From a marine gamma proteobacterium HTCC2080 (lineage in GTDB: Bacteria > Pseudomonadota > Gammaproteobacteria > Pseudomonadales > Halieaceae), in NCBI GenBank assembly GCA_000169115.1, contig AAVV01000017.1, positions 1 to 42,359 of the forward strand: a stretch of 42,359 nucleotides of DNA. The letters are read 5' to 3'. Position 1 is the first letter of the stretch. Each line of letters begins with the position of its first letter. The notes under the pieces are model-generated. The model was not told the origin of the DNA and made no database searches. It worked only from the letters and a program-made list of their open reading frames with translations. The position numbers were made by a program, and so were the translations under genes. This document shows, piece by piece, positions 28,262 to 36,399 of this stretch.

Positions 28262-28783
28262 CTACTCCTCGAACGCCACCCCAACAACCACGGCAGCCGA
28301 ACAATGATAAGCCGCACTCGAGGTACCGAGGCACCAGTTAATATCGTTGGTTTTGTCTGGGCGGTATGGCGGTCTATCGCCCTCATCGCGCTGACACAAA
28401 CAGGCGCCGCAACCGGGCTTACCGCAGCAGTCATTGTATGAAATCACGTAGTTACGGCCATCAGCCGGATTGTGACAGGTACCAATCCAGGTCACCGGTG
28501 ACATTTCAGTACCGGGGGGACAACTGTTGGCGCTACCCCCGCAGCAGCTGCATAGAAACCCATCGATGGCGCAATACCGCCAATAATCGCAATCGGTATC
28601 ACTGCCTGTCTCCTGAGGCCGGCTTGCAACGTCAGGTCCCGCAGCACGCGCCACGGGTAAGAGTGGCAGTGTGCTGGCGCCTACAAGCACGCCTCCCAGA
28701 GCTTTCAACATGCCGCGACGAGGGGCTTGCTGGGCTGCACTTCTAGCTCGCTGCTCGAGCAGCCGATCAATGAAAGACATCAT
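28262..28783 (-). CDS. aauA: aromatic amine dehydrogenase light (beta) chain, TTQ-bearing
   Basis: This is the catalytic small subunit of a periplasmic quinoprotein amine dehydrogenase, 173 residues. The leader has APRRGMLKALGG, a twin-Arg-type Tat signal as in MauA proteins. The mature part holds 14 cysteines (C65, 71, 78, 80, 81, 88, 103, 119, 120, 125, 128, 130, 151, 161). The two tryptophans that form tryptophan tryptophylquinone are W99 (SPVTWIGTC) and W150 (NDINWCLG), 51 residues apart, exactly the W57-W108 spacing of Paracoccus methylamine dehydrogenase. D118 (NDCCG) corresponds to the catalytic base and D74 (AIDG) to the second conserved acid. The stretches CAIDGFLCSCCGG and WIGTCHNP match the aromatic amine type (AauA) rather than MauA. 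It is coupled by ATGA to aauD, with GGAGG seven bases ahead. Confidence 0.93.
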   Translation of the reverse strand: MMSFIDRLLEQRARSAAQQAPRRGMLKALGGVLVGASTLPLLPVARAAGPDVASRPQETGSDTDCDYWRYCAIDGFLCSCCGGSANSCPPGTEMSPVTWIGTCHNPADGRNYVISYNDCCGKPGCGACLCQRDEGDRPPYRPDKTNDINWCLGTSSAAYHCSAAVVVGVAFEE

Positions 28784-29391
28784 GATTTGACCTCCACATA
28801 AGACGCATCTGTGCGTTTATTCATAAAATCCTGAATCGAAGCCACACCCTGCTCCTTAGCTTCAAAGAGACTGTCGATGTGCTCGCGAGAATTAACGATT
28901 CCTAAAGAAGCCACCCGCTGCTGCTCGTCAACCAAAACCGCGTAGGGCAACTTCGATACGCCATAACTTTTGCCGACCAACTCACTAACGACATACGGTA
29001 GCGGAATTCCTTTGCGCGCGACATAGCCTGCGTGATCCTGCTGGTCGCCGTCGCTCACTAACACCACATCCACCCAAGCTGCCTCAGCTCGGGCGCTCGA
29101 AAGCAGCGCTGGCATGAGCTCATTACACACCGGGCAGTCAGGTGACATAAAAAACAGCAATTGCGATTTGCTGCTAACACCCCCAATACTGACCCGTTCA
29201 TCGCTAAGCGTTAGCGCCTCTAGCGCCGGCGCCTGTGCACCCACCTCAAGCGTTCGATTAACCATTAACGCCCCTGCTGGCGCCACCCGCTCAAAGAGCA
29301 CACCGACCTGCCGCAACAACGCATAATTAACCAGAGCAAGGCCGATTACTGCAATCCACAAAACAATATTTGAGGCTAGAAGAAAACTCAT
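28780..29391 (-). CDS. aauD: amine dehydrogenase maturation protein, MauD/AauD thioredoxin-like
   Basis: This is a 203-residue protein with one N-terminal membrane anchor (about 4-25) and a periplasmic thioredoxin/peroxiredoxin-like domain carrying CPVC (86-89) in MSPDCPVCNELMP. MauD-type proteins are needed for correct disulfide formation in the cysteine-rich light chain. ATG 29391 overlaps the aauE stop (ATGA) with GGGTGG ahead; an upstream GTG at 29400 is less likely. It overlaps aauA by four bases, so both are made together, as expected for a dedicated disulfide catalyst. Confidence 0.9.
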   Translation of the reverse strand: MSFLLASNIVLWIAVIGLALVNYALLRQVGVLFERVAPAGALMVNRTLEVGAQAPALEALTLSDERVSIGGVSSKSQLLFFMSPDCPVCNELMPALLSSARAEAAWVDVVLVSDGDQQDHAGYVARKGIPLPYVVSELVGKSYGVSKLPYAVLVDEQQRVASLGIVNSREHIDSLFEAKEQGVASIQDFMNKRTDASYVEVKS

Positions 29392-29912
29392 GCCGACCAC
29401 CCTATCAAGCGCTGTCGATTAGCAATAATCTGATCGGTTGATAAATAAATCAGCACTAAGAAAAAACTAAAGCCTAGACCTAAGGTCATGCCAACCCAAG
29501 GGATTAATGAAGCCTGGCTAAATGCCACCGCGAATAAAGGGATAGCAATCACTGCGTTGCGCAATATCAACTCTGGTCCAATACGTGTTTCAGCTGCGGG
29601 GCCACTGCAACCACAACGCATATCTCTTCGTCCTGCCTGAATCTGACGCCACATCAATACTGCATAGACCGTTAAGAGCAGACTACAGCCGAGGGCTCCT
29701 ATCCACCGCACGCCAGGCACTAAAACCATCACCGCTAACGCCATCTCGCAAACGCCTGCAGCAGTAACCGCCGTACCCCTAATGGGCCGCTCCAAATAAG
29801 TCGCCATAATATCCACATACTCTGCAGAGTGACGAACCTTTGAGTACCCCGCGTGGAAAAAAATAATGCCGGCAAATATCGTGACTCCGGCCACTAGCGC
29901 AGACAGTAACAT
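29388..29912 (-). CDS. aauE: amine dehydrogenase maturation protein, MauE/AauE (DoxX-like membrane)
   Basis: This is a 174-residue inner-membrane protein with four to five hydrophobic segments and a conserved RCGCSG motif (C100, C102) on a loop, plus YSKVRHS near the N terminus, the pattern of MauE. MauE works with MauD in disulfide and folding steps of the light chain, probably relaying electrons across the membrane like a small DsbD. The start codon abuts the aauB stop with no gap, and the end overlaps aauD. Confidence 0.9.
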   Translation of the reverse strand: MLLSALVAGVTIFAGIIFFHAGYSKVRHSAEYVDIMATYLERPIRGTAVTAAGVCEMALAVMVLVPGVRWIGALGCSLLLTVYAVLMWRQIQAGRRDMRCGCSGPAAETRIGPELILRNAVIAIPLFAVAFSQASLIPWVGMTLGLGFSFFLVLIYLSTDQIIANRQRLIGWSA

Positions 29913-31085
29913 TTACTGGGCACCCCGCAGCAACAGCGGCGTTTCCTGACCAAAGCCTGTAATATTTTTGATGAAGCTTCCAGTCAAACCGTCGTATAAC
30001 TCAACACTCATATCCGTAGGGTTAGTCACCAGCACTTTGGGTTCTTCGCCTCGACTCACCGCCAGAGAGAGGCCCCACGCTTCAAGTGGAATCCGCAGAA
30101 CACGCCGCCTAGCCTCGGGATCAAACACCCAGATCTCGCTGCCTCCTGCGTTATGCATTCCGTCCACACCATTGGCCTCGGCGTTCATCAAAAAATAAAT
30201 GCGACCTAAATCATCTTCACCGTCAATACCGATACCCGAGGGTGCCCAAGTCTCCTCGCCGCTACCATAGAGCGGCCAAGACGCCATAGGCAAAGCGGCG
30301 CTTCCAGTCATAGCAACTGGCTGTACGCGCCCATCAAAGGCTGGGAAATAAGCAATATTATCTACGACAGCGGGCCGCTCAAAGATCGGCGACTCGTCGG
30401 AATCAAAAAATACCTCACTCATGACTCTCGATTTTTCGGAGCCGTCATCATTGAGAACAACCGTTAACATACGACCATCAGCACACAATGCGCTTAACCC
30501 CATATCCCCATTTGCATAAATAAAGCTACATCCAGGAATCGGGACCTCGCCCATCACTGCGCGGGCCTCTAAATCGACCAGGGTCACCGTTGTCGACGGG
30601 CTCAAATTGAAAATAGCCAGCCACCGATCACCATTCATGAGTTGTAGCGCGACGCGTTCAGGCATTCCCATAAAGCGCTTGCCAACAGGTAGAATGACCT
30701 CGGCAACTGCCGAGAGATTTACCGTATCCCATATGGTTAACACATCAATACGGTGGCCACGCGTACCTCGGGTATGGAACGTCTCAACGGCAAAAATCTC
30801 TCCCCTCGACTGCGCTTCGATAAAAGTCCCCATAAGACTGACAGGAAACATTCCTTGTACCTGCTCGCCAACAGAGTCCTTGGTAGTGTCTAGGACAACA
30901 ACCTTGCCGTCGGACATATGAAAGAAGGCCGCGTCGTGCACCAAAAACCAGTCCGCCGGATAGCGTCCAGGTAGGGTTTCGATAATCCCTGTGGGCTCTA
31001 CTGCAAGTGGGGGCCGTATTTCTTCTGCACTAACCAACATACCGATAGCAGTCAGTAGTGCGACAAACAAGCTCTGCTTAACCAT
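29913..31085 (-). CDS. aauB: aromatic amine dehydrogenase heavy (alpha) chain
   Basis: This is a 390-residue periplasmic protein with a Sec signal peptide (about 1-21, ending VSAEE) and a repeat architecture suited to the seven-bladed propeller of MauB/AauB: DGKVVVLDTTKD, then FAVETFHTRGTRGHR, LQLMNGDRWLAIFNLSPSTT, and DPEARRRVLRIPLEAWGLSLAV. It forms the alpha2beta2 enzyme with AauA and shapes the channel leading to the quinone. ATG 31085 has GAGGGAT ahead; a longer frame to 31109 would overlap the aldehyde dehydrogenase gene. Position directly before aauE-aauD-aauA gives the BEDA order of known clusters. Confidence 0.9.
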   Translation of the reverse strand: MVKQSLFVALLTAIGMLVSAEEIRPPLAVEPTGIIETLPGRYPADWFLVHDAAFFHMSDGKVVVLDTTKDSVGEQVQGMFPVSLMGTFIEAQSRGEIFAVETFHTRGTRGHRIDVLTIWDTVNLSAVAEVILPVGKRFMGMPERVALQLMNGDRWLAIFNLSPSTTVTLVDLEARAVMGEVPIPGCSFIYANGDMGLSALCADGRMLTVVLNDDGSEKSRVMSEVFFDSDESPIFERPAVVDNIAYFPAFDGRVQPVAMTGSAALPMASWPLYGSGEETWAPSGIGIDGEDDLGRIYFLMNAEANGVDGMHNAGGSEIWVFDPEARRRVLRIPLEAWGLSLAVSRGEEPKVLVTNPTDMSVELYDGLTGSFIKNITGFGQETPLLLRGAQ

Positions 31086-31105
31086 GATTATCCCTCGCAC
31101 TTTTA

Positions 31106-32527
31106 TCAACTCTTGGAAATTTGTAGGGTTTGGATGTTGGTATATTCGACGAGTCCGTAACGACCAAATTCGACACCAACACCTGACTGTTTAACACCGC
31201 CAAAAGGCGCATCGGGTTGAATCATAGCGTGGTTATTTACCCAAGCAGTGCCACACTCGAGACGCGACGCTAGTTTCTGAGCCACAGCGACGTCACTCGA
31301 CCACACCGAACCACCCAGCCCTACCGACACAGCATTAGCTTTTTCCAGCGCATCTTCTACATCTGAGAAACTAACAACGGGCAATATCGGCCCGAAAGGT
31401 TCCTCTTGGACCAGTCGACTACTTTCCGGTATGTCTTTAACGATAGTCACTGGAAAGAAATAACCAGGGCCTGGCATAGGCTCACCACCGGTAAGAAAAG
31501 TAGCGCCGTCAGCTTTGGCTGATTCAGCTAATTCACAAACTCGGTCGTACTGCATTTTATTTTGAATAGGACCAAAGTCGGGGCTCTCTGAAGCCGGGCC
31601 GGTCTTAACACTCCCGGCAATACCCGCCAGAGCCTCGCACATCTCCTCATAGATATCTTCATGAACATAAAGCCGCTTTAAGGCGGCGCAGGTCTGCCCG
31701 TTGTTGATCATAGCGGTCGCAAAGATTTTTCCTGCCGCCTCTGCCACATTGGTATCAGGCAAGACTATGGCTGCATCATTACCGCCCAACTCCAAAGTAA
31801 GACGCTTTAAGTTATCGGCAGCTGCTTCCATGATTCGCTTGCCGGTGCGCGTAGATCCTGTGAAAACAATCTTATCGATATCTGAATGGGCCGATATCGC
31901 CGCCCCTAGAGCGCCCTTACCAGTGACAATATTCACGACACCCGGAGGTAGCAAGTCGCTAATAAGATGCATCGCTTTGAGTACCGTTAGCGGCGTGTAT
32001 TCCGAAGGCTTTGCCACCACCGTGCAACCTGCAAGAAGGCCGGGAATAATATGCCAGCAAGTAATTAACAGCGGATAATTCCAAGGTGTTATTGAGCCAA
32101 CCACGCCTACTGGCTTGCGGTGCACTTCAATTCGAGCCTCGTCGTTATCCTGAATAACTTCTACGGGTAGATCGAGGCTCGCGGTATAACGTATCCATGC
32201 GAGGCTGCCCCCTAACTCAAACATGGCGCCAAGGCCTGCAAACCCTTCAATAGGCTTCCCTTGCTCCTCGCTGAGCAATTGAGCTAGCTCCCCAATATTT
32301 TCTTCGAGTCTGTCCGCAATTTTTAAAATCAGTGCTCGGCGTTCGTCCATTGAGTGGGCACTCCAGCCTGGCAAGGCCCCCCTGGCGGCAGCAACGGCGT
32401 CGTCTAACTGGGCAAGGCTGGCTTCTGGAACTGTGGCTATTGCCGTCTCAGTTGCAGGATTGAGCACCTCAATTGAACCTTCGGCCCCTACGGATTCACC
32501 GTTTATTAGCATCGAATAATCAGACAT
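31106..32527 (-). CDS. NAD(P)-dependent aldehyde dehydrogenase, probable arylacetaldehyde dehydrogenase
   Basis: This is a 473-residue aldehyde dehydrogenase that oxidises an aldehyde to the acid in the cytoplasm. Family landmarks are PWNYP (148-152), KPSEYTP, FTGSTRTGK (222-230), the general base E246 in LELGGND and the catalytic C280 in NNGQTCAA, followed by EEPFGPILPV. ATG 32527 with AGGGGAA upstream is chosen over the longer frame to 32557. The stop codon is 20 bases before aauB, so it is the first gene of the amine dehydrogenase operon. It most likely converts phenylacetaldehyde or a similar aldehyde from the dehydrogenase to the arylacetate entering the paa pathway (inference). Confidence 0.9.
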   Translation of the reverse strand: MSDYSMLINGESVGAEGSIEVLNPATETAIATVPEASLAQLDDAVAAARGALPGWSAHSMDERRALILKIADRLEENIGELAQLLSEEQGKPIEGFAGLGAMFELGGSLAWIRYTASLDLPVEVIQDNDEARIEVHRKPVGVVGSITPWNYPLLITCWHIIPGLLAGCTVVAKPSEYTPLTVLKAMHLISDLLPPGVVNIVTGKGALGAAISAHSDIDKIVFTGSTRTGKRIMEAAADNLKRLTLELGGNDAAIVLPDTNVAEAAGKIFATAMINNGQTCAALKRLYVHEDIYEEMCEALAGIAGSVKTGPASESPDFGPIQNKMQYDRVCELAESAKADGATFLTGGEPMPGPGYFFPVTIVKDIPESSRLVQEEPFGPILPVVSFSDVEDALEKANAVSVGLGGSVWSSDVAVAQKLASRLECGTAWVNNHAMIQPDAPFGGVKQSGVGVEFGRYGLVEYTNIQTLQISKS

Positions 32528-32566
32528 AAATTCCCCTAAAATGGCGTTACAAAACACTCTAATATT

Positions 32567-32596
32567 TTTTTATTTGCGTGCTGCTTTTACCGTCAA
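32567..32596 (-). promoter_or_regulatory. candidate promoter of the aldehyde dehydrogenase-aau operon
   Basis: On the minus strand TTGACG (32591-32596) is followed after 17-18 bases by an A/T-rich -10 candidate (ATAAAA or TAAAAA), about 40 bases before ATG 32527. The -35 is good and the -10 poor, as often seen in activator-dependent promoters. Confidence 0.3.
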
Positions 32597-32616
32597 TTAC
32601 TAAAGCAACTTGAAGC

Positions 32617-32760
32617 CTAATTCCTGATCAGATCACCCATTAATCTCACCAAACACTCCTCAATAGGTAACGCGTTATCTTTCTGGAAGTATAACCTTGC
32701 GATAACTGCATACCAAGTCTCGGGCAATTCAAATCGTAAAGCCCCAAGGACAGCATAGTC
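32617..32760 (-). other. 47-codon stop-free stretch between the symporter and aldehyde dehydrogenase genes
   Basis: Between TAA 32761-32763 and TAG 32617-32619 the minus strand reads without stops and has protein-like composition (ALRFELPETWYAVIARLYF, then EECLVRLMGDLIRN). There is no credible start codon. It may be a gene remnant or chance; no family is recognised. Confidence 0.15.
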
Positions 32761-32779
32761 TTAGGCATCATCAAATCTC

Positions 32780-34447
32780 TCATGACTGGGCCATTTCCTT
32801 TTCTGACGGACCAAACTCTGAGCGCACCAACAAACGCAAGTAGTTGTCTCGATCTACAGCACCGCGATCGCTACGATCCCTCAGTGAAACCCAAACCATA
32901 ATTGACACCGAAGCAGGCATCGTGAACAACGCGGGATAGTCATAAGGGAAAAGCGCCTCGGCGTTACCCAGTAGAGACACCCAAACCTGTGGTCCCAACA
33001 CAATGAGGACAATTGAAGAAATCAGGCCTACCCCGGCACCATACATAGCACCCCGAGTGGTAAAATCCTTCCAGAACAGCGAAAGAAAAAGAATAGGGAA
33101 GGTCACTGACGCCGAAACCACCATAGGTATCGTCGCGATAAACGCAATGTTTTCATGTTGGAAAGCAATACCCAATGAGACCGCGGCGAAACCTATGAGC
33201 AAAACGCTGATACGGGTTAGTCGCAGCTCTGTCTTTGGGTCGGGCTTCCCTTTCTTAAGCACCTCCGCGTACACGTCGTGAGAAATGGCCGCTGCACCCG
33301 AGAGGGTCAGCCCAGCAACCACCGCCAAAATGGTTGCAAAACACACCGCCGACATAAACCCCGTCAAAATATCACCACCCATGGCGGTCGCCACGTGGAT
33401 CGCAGCCATGTTACTACCACCAATAAGCTTGCCTTGCTCGTTGAGAAACTCCGGATTTCCAGCAACATAGGCTATGGAGCCGAACCCGAGTACTAGCAGT
33501 GCGATATAAAAATATCCAATAAACAACGACGCGTAGTAAGCAGATAGTTTGGCTTGGCGCATATCAGGAACCGTGAACAAGCGCATTAAAATATGTGGTA
33601 GACCTACGGTGCCAAACAACATCGAAACCTGAATAGTCAATATTTGTACAGGATCGTCAAAGATCGAGCCAGCACGCAATATGCCTTCACCGCTGGGATG
33701 ATTTACTGCTGCCTTGCCTAGTAAATTAGAAAAACTGAACCCAGAATCTGCCAACAGTAACGCAGCTATTAACGTGACCCCTGTAAGCAACAGGCCTGCC
33801 TTGATAATCTGCACCCATGTCGTAGCCAACATGCCACCAAAAGCAACGTAGGCAAGCACGAGCACGCTAACGAGCAGAAGAGCCCATTCATAAGGCAGCC
33901 CAAACAGGAACTGAATGAGTGTGCCCGCCCCGACCATTTGTGCAATGAGGTACATAATGACAATCAAAATAGTGCTAAACGCTGTGACGAGTCGTATGGG
34001 GTCGCGATCGAGCCGCTGAGAAATAACATCGATAAAGGTAAAGTTGCCAAGATTGCGGACACGCTTAGCAAACAAAAACATGAACACGGGCCAAGCACCA
34101 AAGGCGCCTAAAGACAAAATCAATCCGTCAAAGCCCCCTACATACATCAAGCCTGTGATACCCAAAAAAGATGCTGCAGACATAAAATCGCCAGCAATAG
34201 CGAGACCATTTTGAGCGCCTGTTATTTGACCGCCGGCGTTATAAAAAGTTGAGCTGGTTTTTGTTGATTTTGCAGCCCACCAAGTCACGTAAAGGGTGAA
34301 GGCAACGAATAGCAGAAACATACCAATGGCAATAGGGTTTACCGCTTGACGTCCAGACGCCCCTTCGATAGCACCAGCAGCCACTATAAAATCAGACCAG
34401 AGAAGCAGCGCAATCCCCGGCGTTACTTGAAATATTAAGCGCTGCAT
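32780..34447 (-). CDS. sodium:solute symporter, ActP-like (possible phenylacetate permease)
   Basis: This is a 555-residue sodium/solute symporter with an N-terminal signal-like segment and about 13 hydrophobic spans. Sequence features such as FYNAGGQITGAQNGLAIAGD, FGTVGLPHILMRLFTV and the following DMRQAK are typical of the acetate permease (ActP) branch. It starts one base inside the DUF485 stop (TAATG), the usual ActP partner arrangement. Because the pair follows paaE by 76 bases on the same strand, the substrate may be phenylacetate, as in the pseudomonad PaaL/PhaJ permease, rather than acetate. The sequence alone cannot decide. Confidence 0.87.
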   Translation of the reverse strand: MQRLIFQVTPGIALLLWSDFIVAAGAIEGASGRQAVNPIAIGMFLLFVAFTLYVTWWAAKSTKTSSTFYNAGGQITGAQNGLAIAGDFMSAASFLGITGLMYVGGFDGLILSLGAFGAWPVFMFLFAKRVRNLGNFTFIDVISQRLDRDPIRLVTAFSTILIVIMYLIAQMVGAGTLIQFLFGLPYEWALLLVSVLVLAYVAFGGMLATTWVQIIKAGLLLTGVTLIAALLLADSGFSFSNLLGKAAVNHPSGEGILRAGSIFDDPVQILTIQVSMLFGTVGLPHILMRLFTVPDMRQAKLSAYYASLFIGYFYIALLVLGFGSIAYVAGNPEFLNEQGKLIGGSNMAAIHVATAMGGDILTGFMSAVCFATILAVVAGLTLSGAAAISHDVYAEVLKKGKPDPKTELRLTRISVLLIGFAAVSLGIAFQHENIAFIATIPMVVSASVTFPILFLSLFWKDFTTRGAMYGAGVGLISSIVLIVLGPQVWVSLLGNAEALFPYDYPALFTMPASVSIMVWVSLRDRSDRGAVDRDNYLRLLVRSEFGPSEKEMAQS

Positions 34448-34689
34448 TATCGCGCCTCCCGACGAGACAGCATCAGAAAAATGGTCTCCAGAACAATAAA
34501 CGTTAAAACGAGAACAACAAACATAAGCAGCGAACCGGTCAAACGAGATTCACCCAAATAGCCACCCAAACCTTCGCCCCAACTCGTCCAGTTGAGCGTA
34601 AAAGAAAAATAAAGCACCAGGTGGATCCCAGTAAACAACAGTCGCTGTCGAGTCTTGCGGTGCACCGCTTCAATATTGGCGTCTGTCAT
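34447..34689 (-). CDS. DUF485 membrane protein, symporter partner
   Basis: This is an 80-residue protein with two hydrophobic segments (about 18-34 and 52-74), an N-terminal basic helix and the SRREAR tail, as in DUF485 (YjcH-type) proteins encoded with ActP-like symporters. It probably assists or is a small subunit of the transporter; the molecular role is not established. It follows paaE at 76 bases. Confidence 0.85.
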   Translation of the reverse strand: MTDANIEAVHRKTRQRLLFTGIHLVLYFSFTLNWTSWGEGLGGYLGESRLTGSLLMFVVLVLTFIVLETIFLMLSRREAR

Positions 34690-34765
34690 TCTTGACCTCT
34701 TATTTTTATGGCGTCCAAAACATTGCTACCACTAACTGCTGCCACTAATTGGTGCTCACCCCACT

Positions 34766-35869
34766 TCAAGCTCCAGACCAACGTTTATCAAAATCAATAT
34801 GAACGCGCTCAGAAATAGGGTGAGCCTGACAGGTGAGGATCATACCCCGCGCGATTTCATCGGCCGTTAAACCTCGCTGAATATCCATTTCAACCTCGCC
34901 CTCAACCAACAACGCTTTGCAGGTTGAGCACACGCCCCCTTTACACGCGAAGGGCAAATCAAGTCCTAAATTCAAACCTGCGTCCAATAAATTTTCACCA
35001 TCTGCCGCAATGCGCACTAGGCTAGCGCGCCCATCGTTAACCAAAGTGACATCGCACATTTTTCCAGAAAAAGCCTCTGCACGAGCATGGTGCTTAGCCA
35101 CACGCTCTGCCGCATCCTCGGCAGAACTTCCAAAAAGCTCGTACTGGATTTTATCTTCAGGAATTCCGCTATCTCGCAGGCCCCTGGATACCTCAGAAAT
35201 CATGGACTCCGGACCACACAGGAAAAATCCGTCGAAGCCCTTGAGATTGAGTACTCGGCGGCTCAGCTCGGCCCCTTTGTGATTATCAATACGACCATTG
35301 AGCACTGGTGCGTCCTGTGTTTCCCGACTCAATATATTGATCCAGTTAAAACGTGCCAGATACTGATTTTTCAGGAAAGATAATTGCTGACGAAACATAA
35401 TGCTGGAAGAACGCTGATTACCGTACAGTAAAGTCGCTGTCGCCTTTGGATCTGCTTCTAATGCTGCTGTAAGCATGGACATAATCGGAGTGATACCCGA
35501 GCCAGCAGCAATAAATAAATAATTAGTATCAATAGCCTCAGCCGTTGGCAGCCCAAAACTTCCTTGGGGAGCCATGACCTCAAGAGTCATGCCACACTGC
35601 AGGTGATCGTTGGCAAAATTACTGAAGACCCCATTATCAACGCGCTTAATTGCAACCGTCAGCTGTTGGGAGGACGGTGGTGCACAAATGGAGTAAGCCC
35701 GACTAACGGGAACATCATCGATAGTTGTCCTAAGAGTCAGGTATTGTCCCGGTTGAAAAGCAAATACGTCTTGCAAATGCGCGGGGACGTCAAAACTCAG
35801 ACAGACCGCATGGGCAGTTTCGGGAACTACGCTGGCGACCTTTAAGGGATGAAATATTGAGCTAGACAT
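34766..35869 (-). CDS. paaE: phenylacetyl-CoA 1,2-epoxidase reductase subunit PaaE
   Basis: PaaE passes electrons from NADPH through FAD and a [2Fe-2S] centre to the PaaABC(D) oxygenase. The 367-residue product shows the FAD-binding RAYSIC segment, the nucleotide-binding GSGITPIMSM, and a C-terminal plant-type ferredoxin domain with ACKGGVCSTCKALL and a later MILTCQAHP, supplying four cysteines. A longer frame extends to 36025, but that part lies inside paaD. ATG 35869 starts one base after the paaD stop with AAGGCGA upstream, and gives the normal length. Confidence 0.93.
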   Translation of the reverse strand: MSSSIFHPLKVASVVPETAHAVCLSFDVPAHLQDVFAFQPGQYLTLRTTIDDVPVSRAYSICAPPSSQQLTVAIKRVDNGVFSNFANDHLQCGMTLEVMAPQGSFGLPTAEAIDTNYLFIAAGSGITPIMSMLTAALEADPKATATLLYGNQRSSSIMFRQQLSFLKNQYLARFNWINILSRETQDAPVLNGRIDNHKGAELSRRVLNLKGFDGFFLCGPESMISEVSRGLRDSGIPEDKIQYELFGSSAEDAAERVAKHHARAEAFSGKMCDVTLVNDGRASLVRIAADGENLLDAGLNLGLDLPFACKGGVCSTCKALLVEGEVEMDIQRGLTADEIARGMILTCQAHPISERVHIDFDKRWSGA

Positions 35870-35870
35870 A

Positions 35871-36392
35871 TCAGATCGCCTTAAAAACGTCGAAAGGCTC
35901 ATGGCAAGCAACACATCGAAAAAGTGATTTGCAGGCTGTTGATCCAAACTCACTAATAACTTCGGTGTTGACGCTACCGCATTGGGGACATGCAATACCG
36001 CCCTCTTGTGGTGACGCCACGCCATAAGCGGTCATTTTTCGCCGCGCCTCGGGGGTTAGCCACGCTGTAGTCCATGCCGGTGCCAGGCGAGTCTCTACTA
36101 TCACCTGATGGTACCCGCCCGCGGTAAGAGCAGCACGAGCGTCCTCTTCCATAATCCCTAAAGCCGGGCAACCAATGTAGGTGGGTGTCAGCACCAACTT
36201 CACTGCATCACCATCCCGGCGTATATCCTGCAGGACGCCCAGTTCGTACAACGAAATTACAGGGATCTCTGGATCCATTACACTGTCAAGCAACTCCCAA
36301 ATATCGCCCACTGAGGACTCCTGGCGACGACGGCGACGCGCTAATTCCTCAATCGGCAAGAGAGGAATGCAATCTGCTGTGACGCTGGTCAC
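35871..36392 (-). CDS. paaD: phenylacetyl-CoA oxygenase maturation protein PaaD
   Basis: PaaD is required for activity of the epoxidase, probably in iron-sulfur or diiron assembly. The 173-residue protein has a DUF59/MIP18-like domain (DPEIPVISLYELGVLQDI and YIGCPALG) and a C-terminal four-cysteine zinc-ribbon-like part (CPQCG and CVACHEPFDVFK). The frame is open to 36467, overlapping paaC by 68 bases. GTG 36392, seven bases after the paaC stop with GGTGAG ahead, removes that overlap and is preferred. Confidence 0.92.
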   Translation of the reverse strand: MTSVTADCIPLLPIEELARRRRRQESSVGDIWELLDSVMDPEIPVISLYELGVLQDIRRDGDAVKLVLTPTYIGCPALGIMEEDARAALTAGGYHQVIVETRLAPAWTTAWLTPEARRKMTAYGVASPQEGGIACPQCGSVNTEVISEFGSTACKSLFRCVACHEPFDVFKAI

Positions 36393-36399
36393 TTTTGAC

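Noticed and set aside
28366-28746. Plus-strand frame opposite aauA
   Set aside because: It is a shadow of the cysteine-rich aauA; composition is Arg/His/Ser-rich without motifs.
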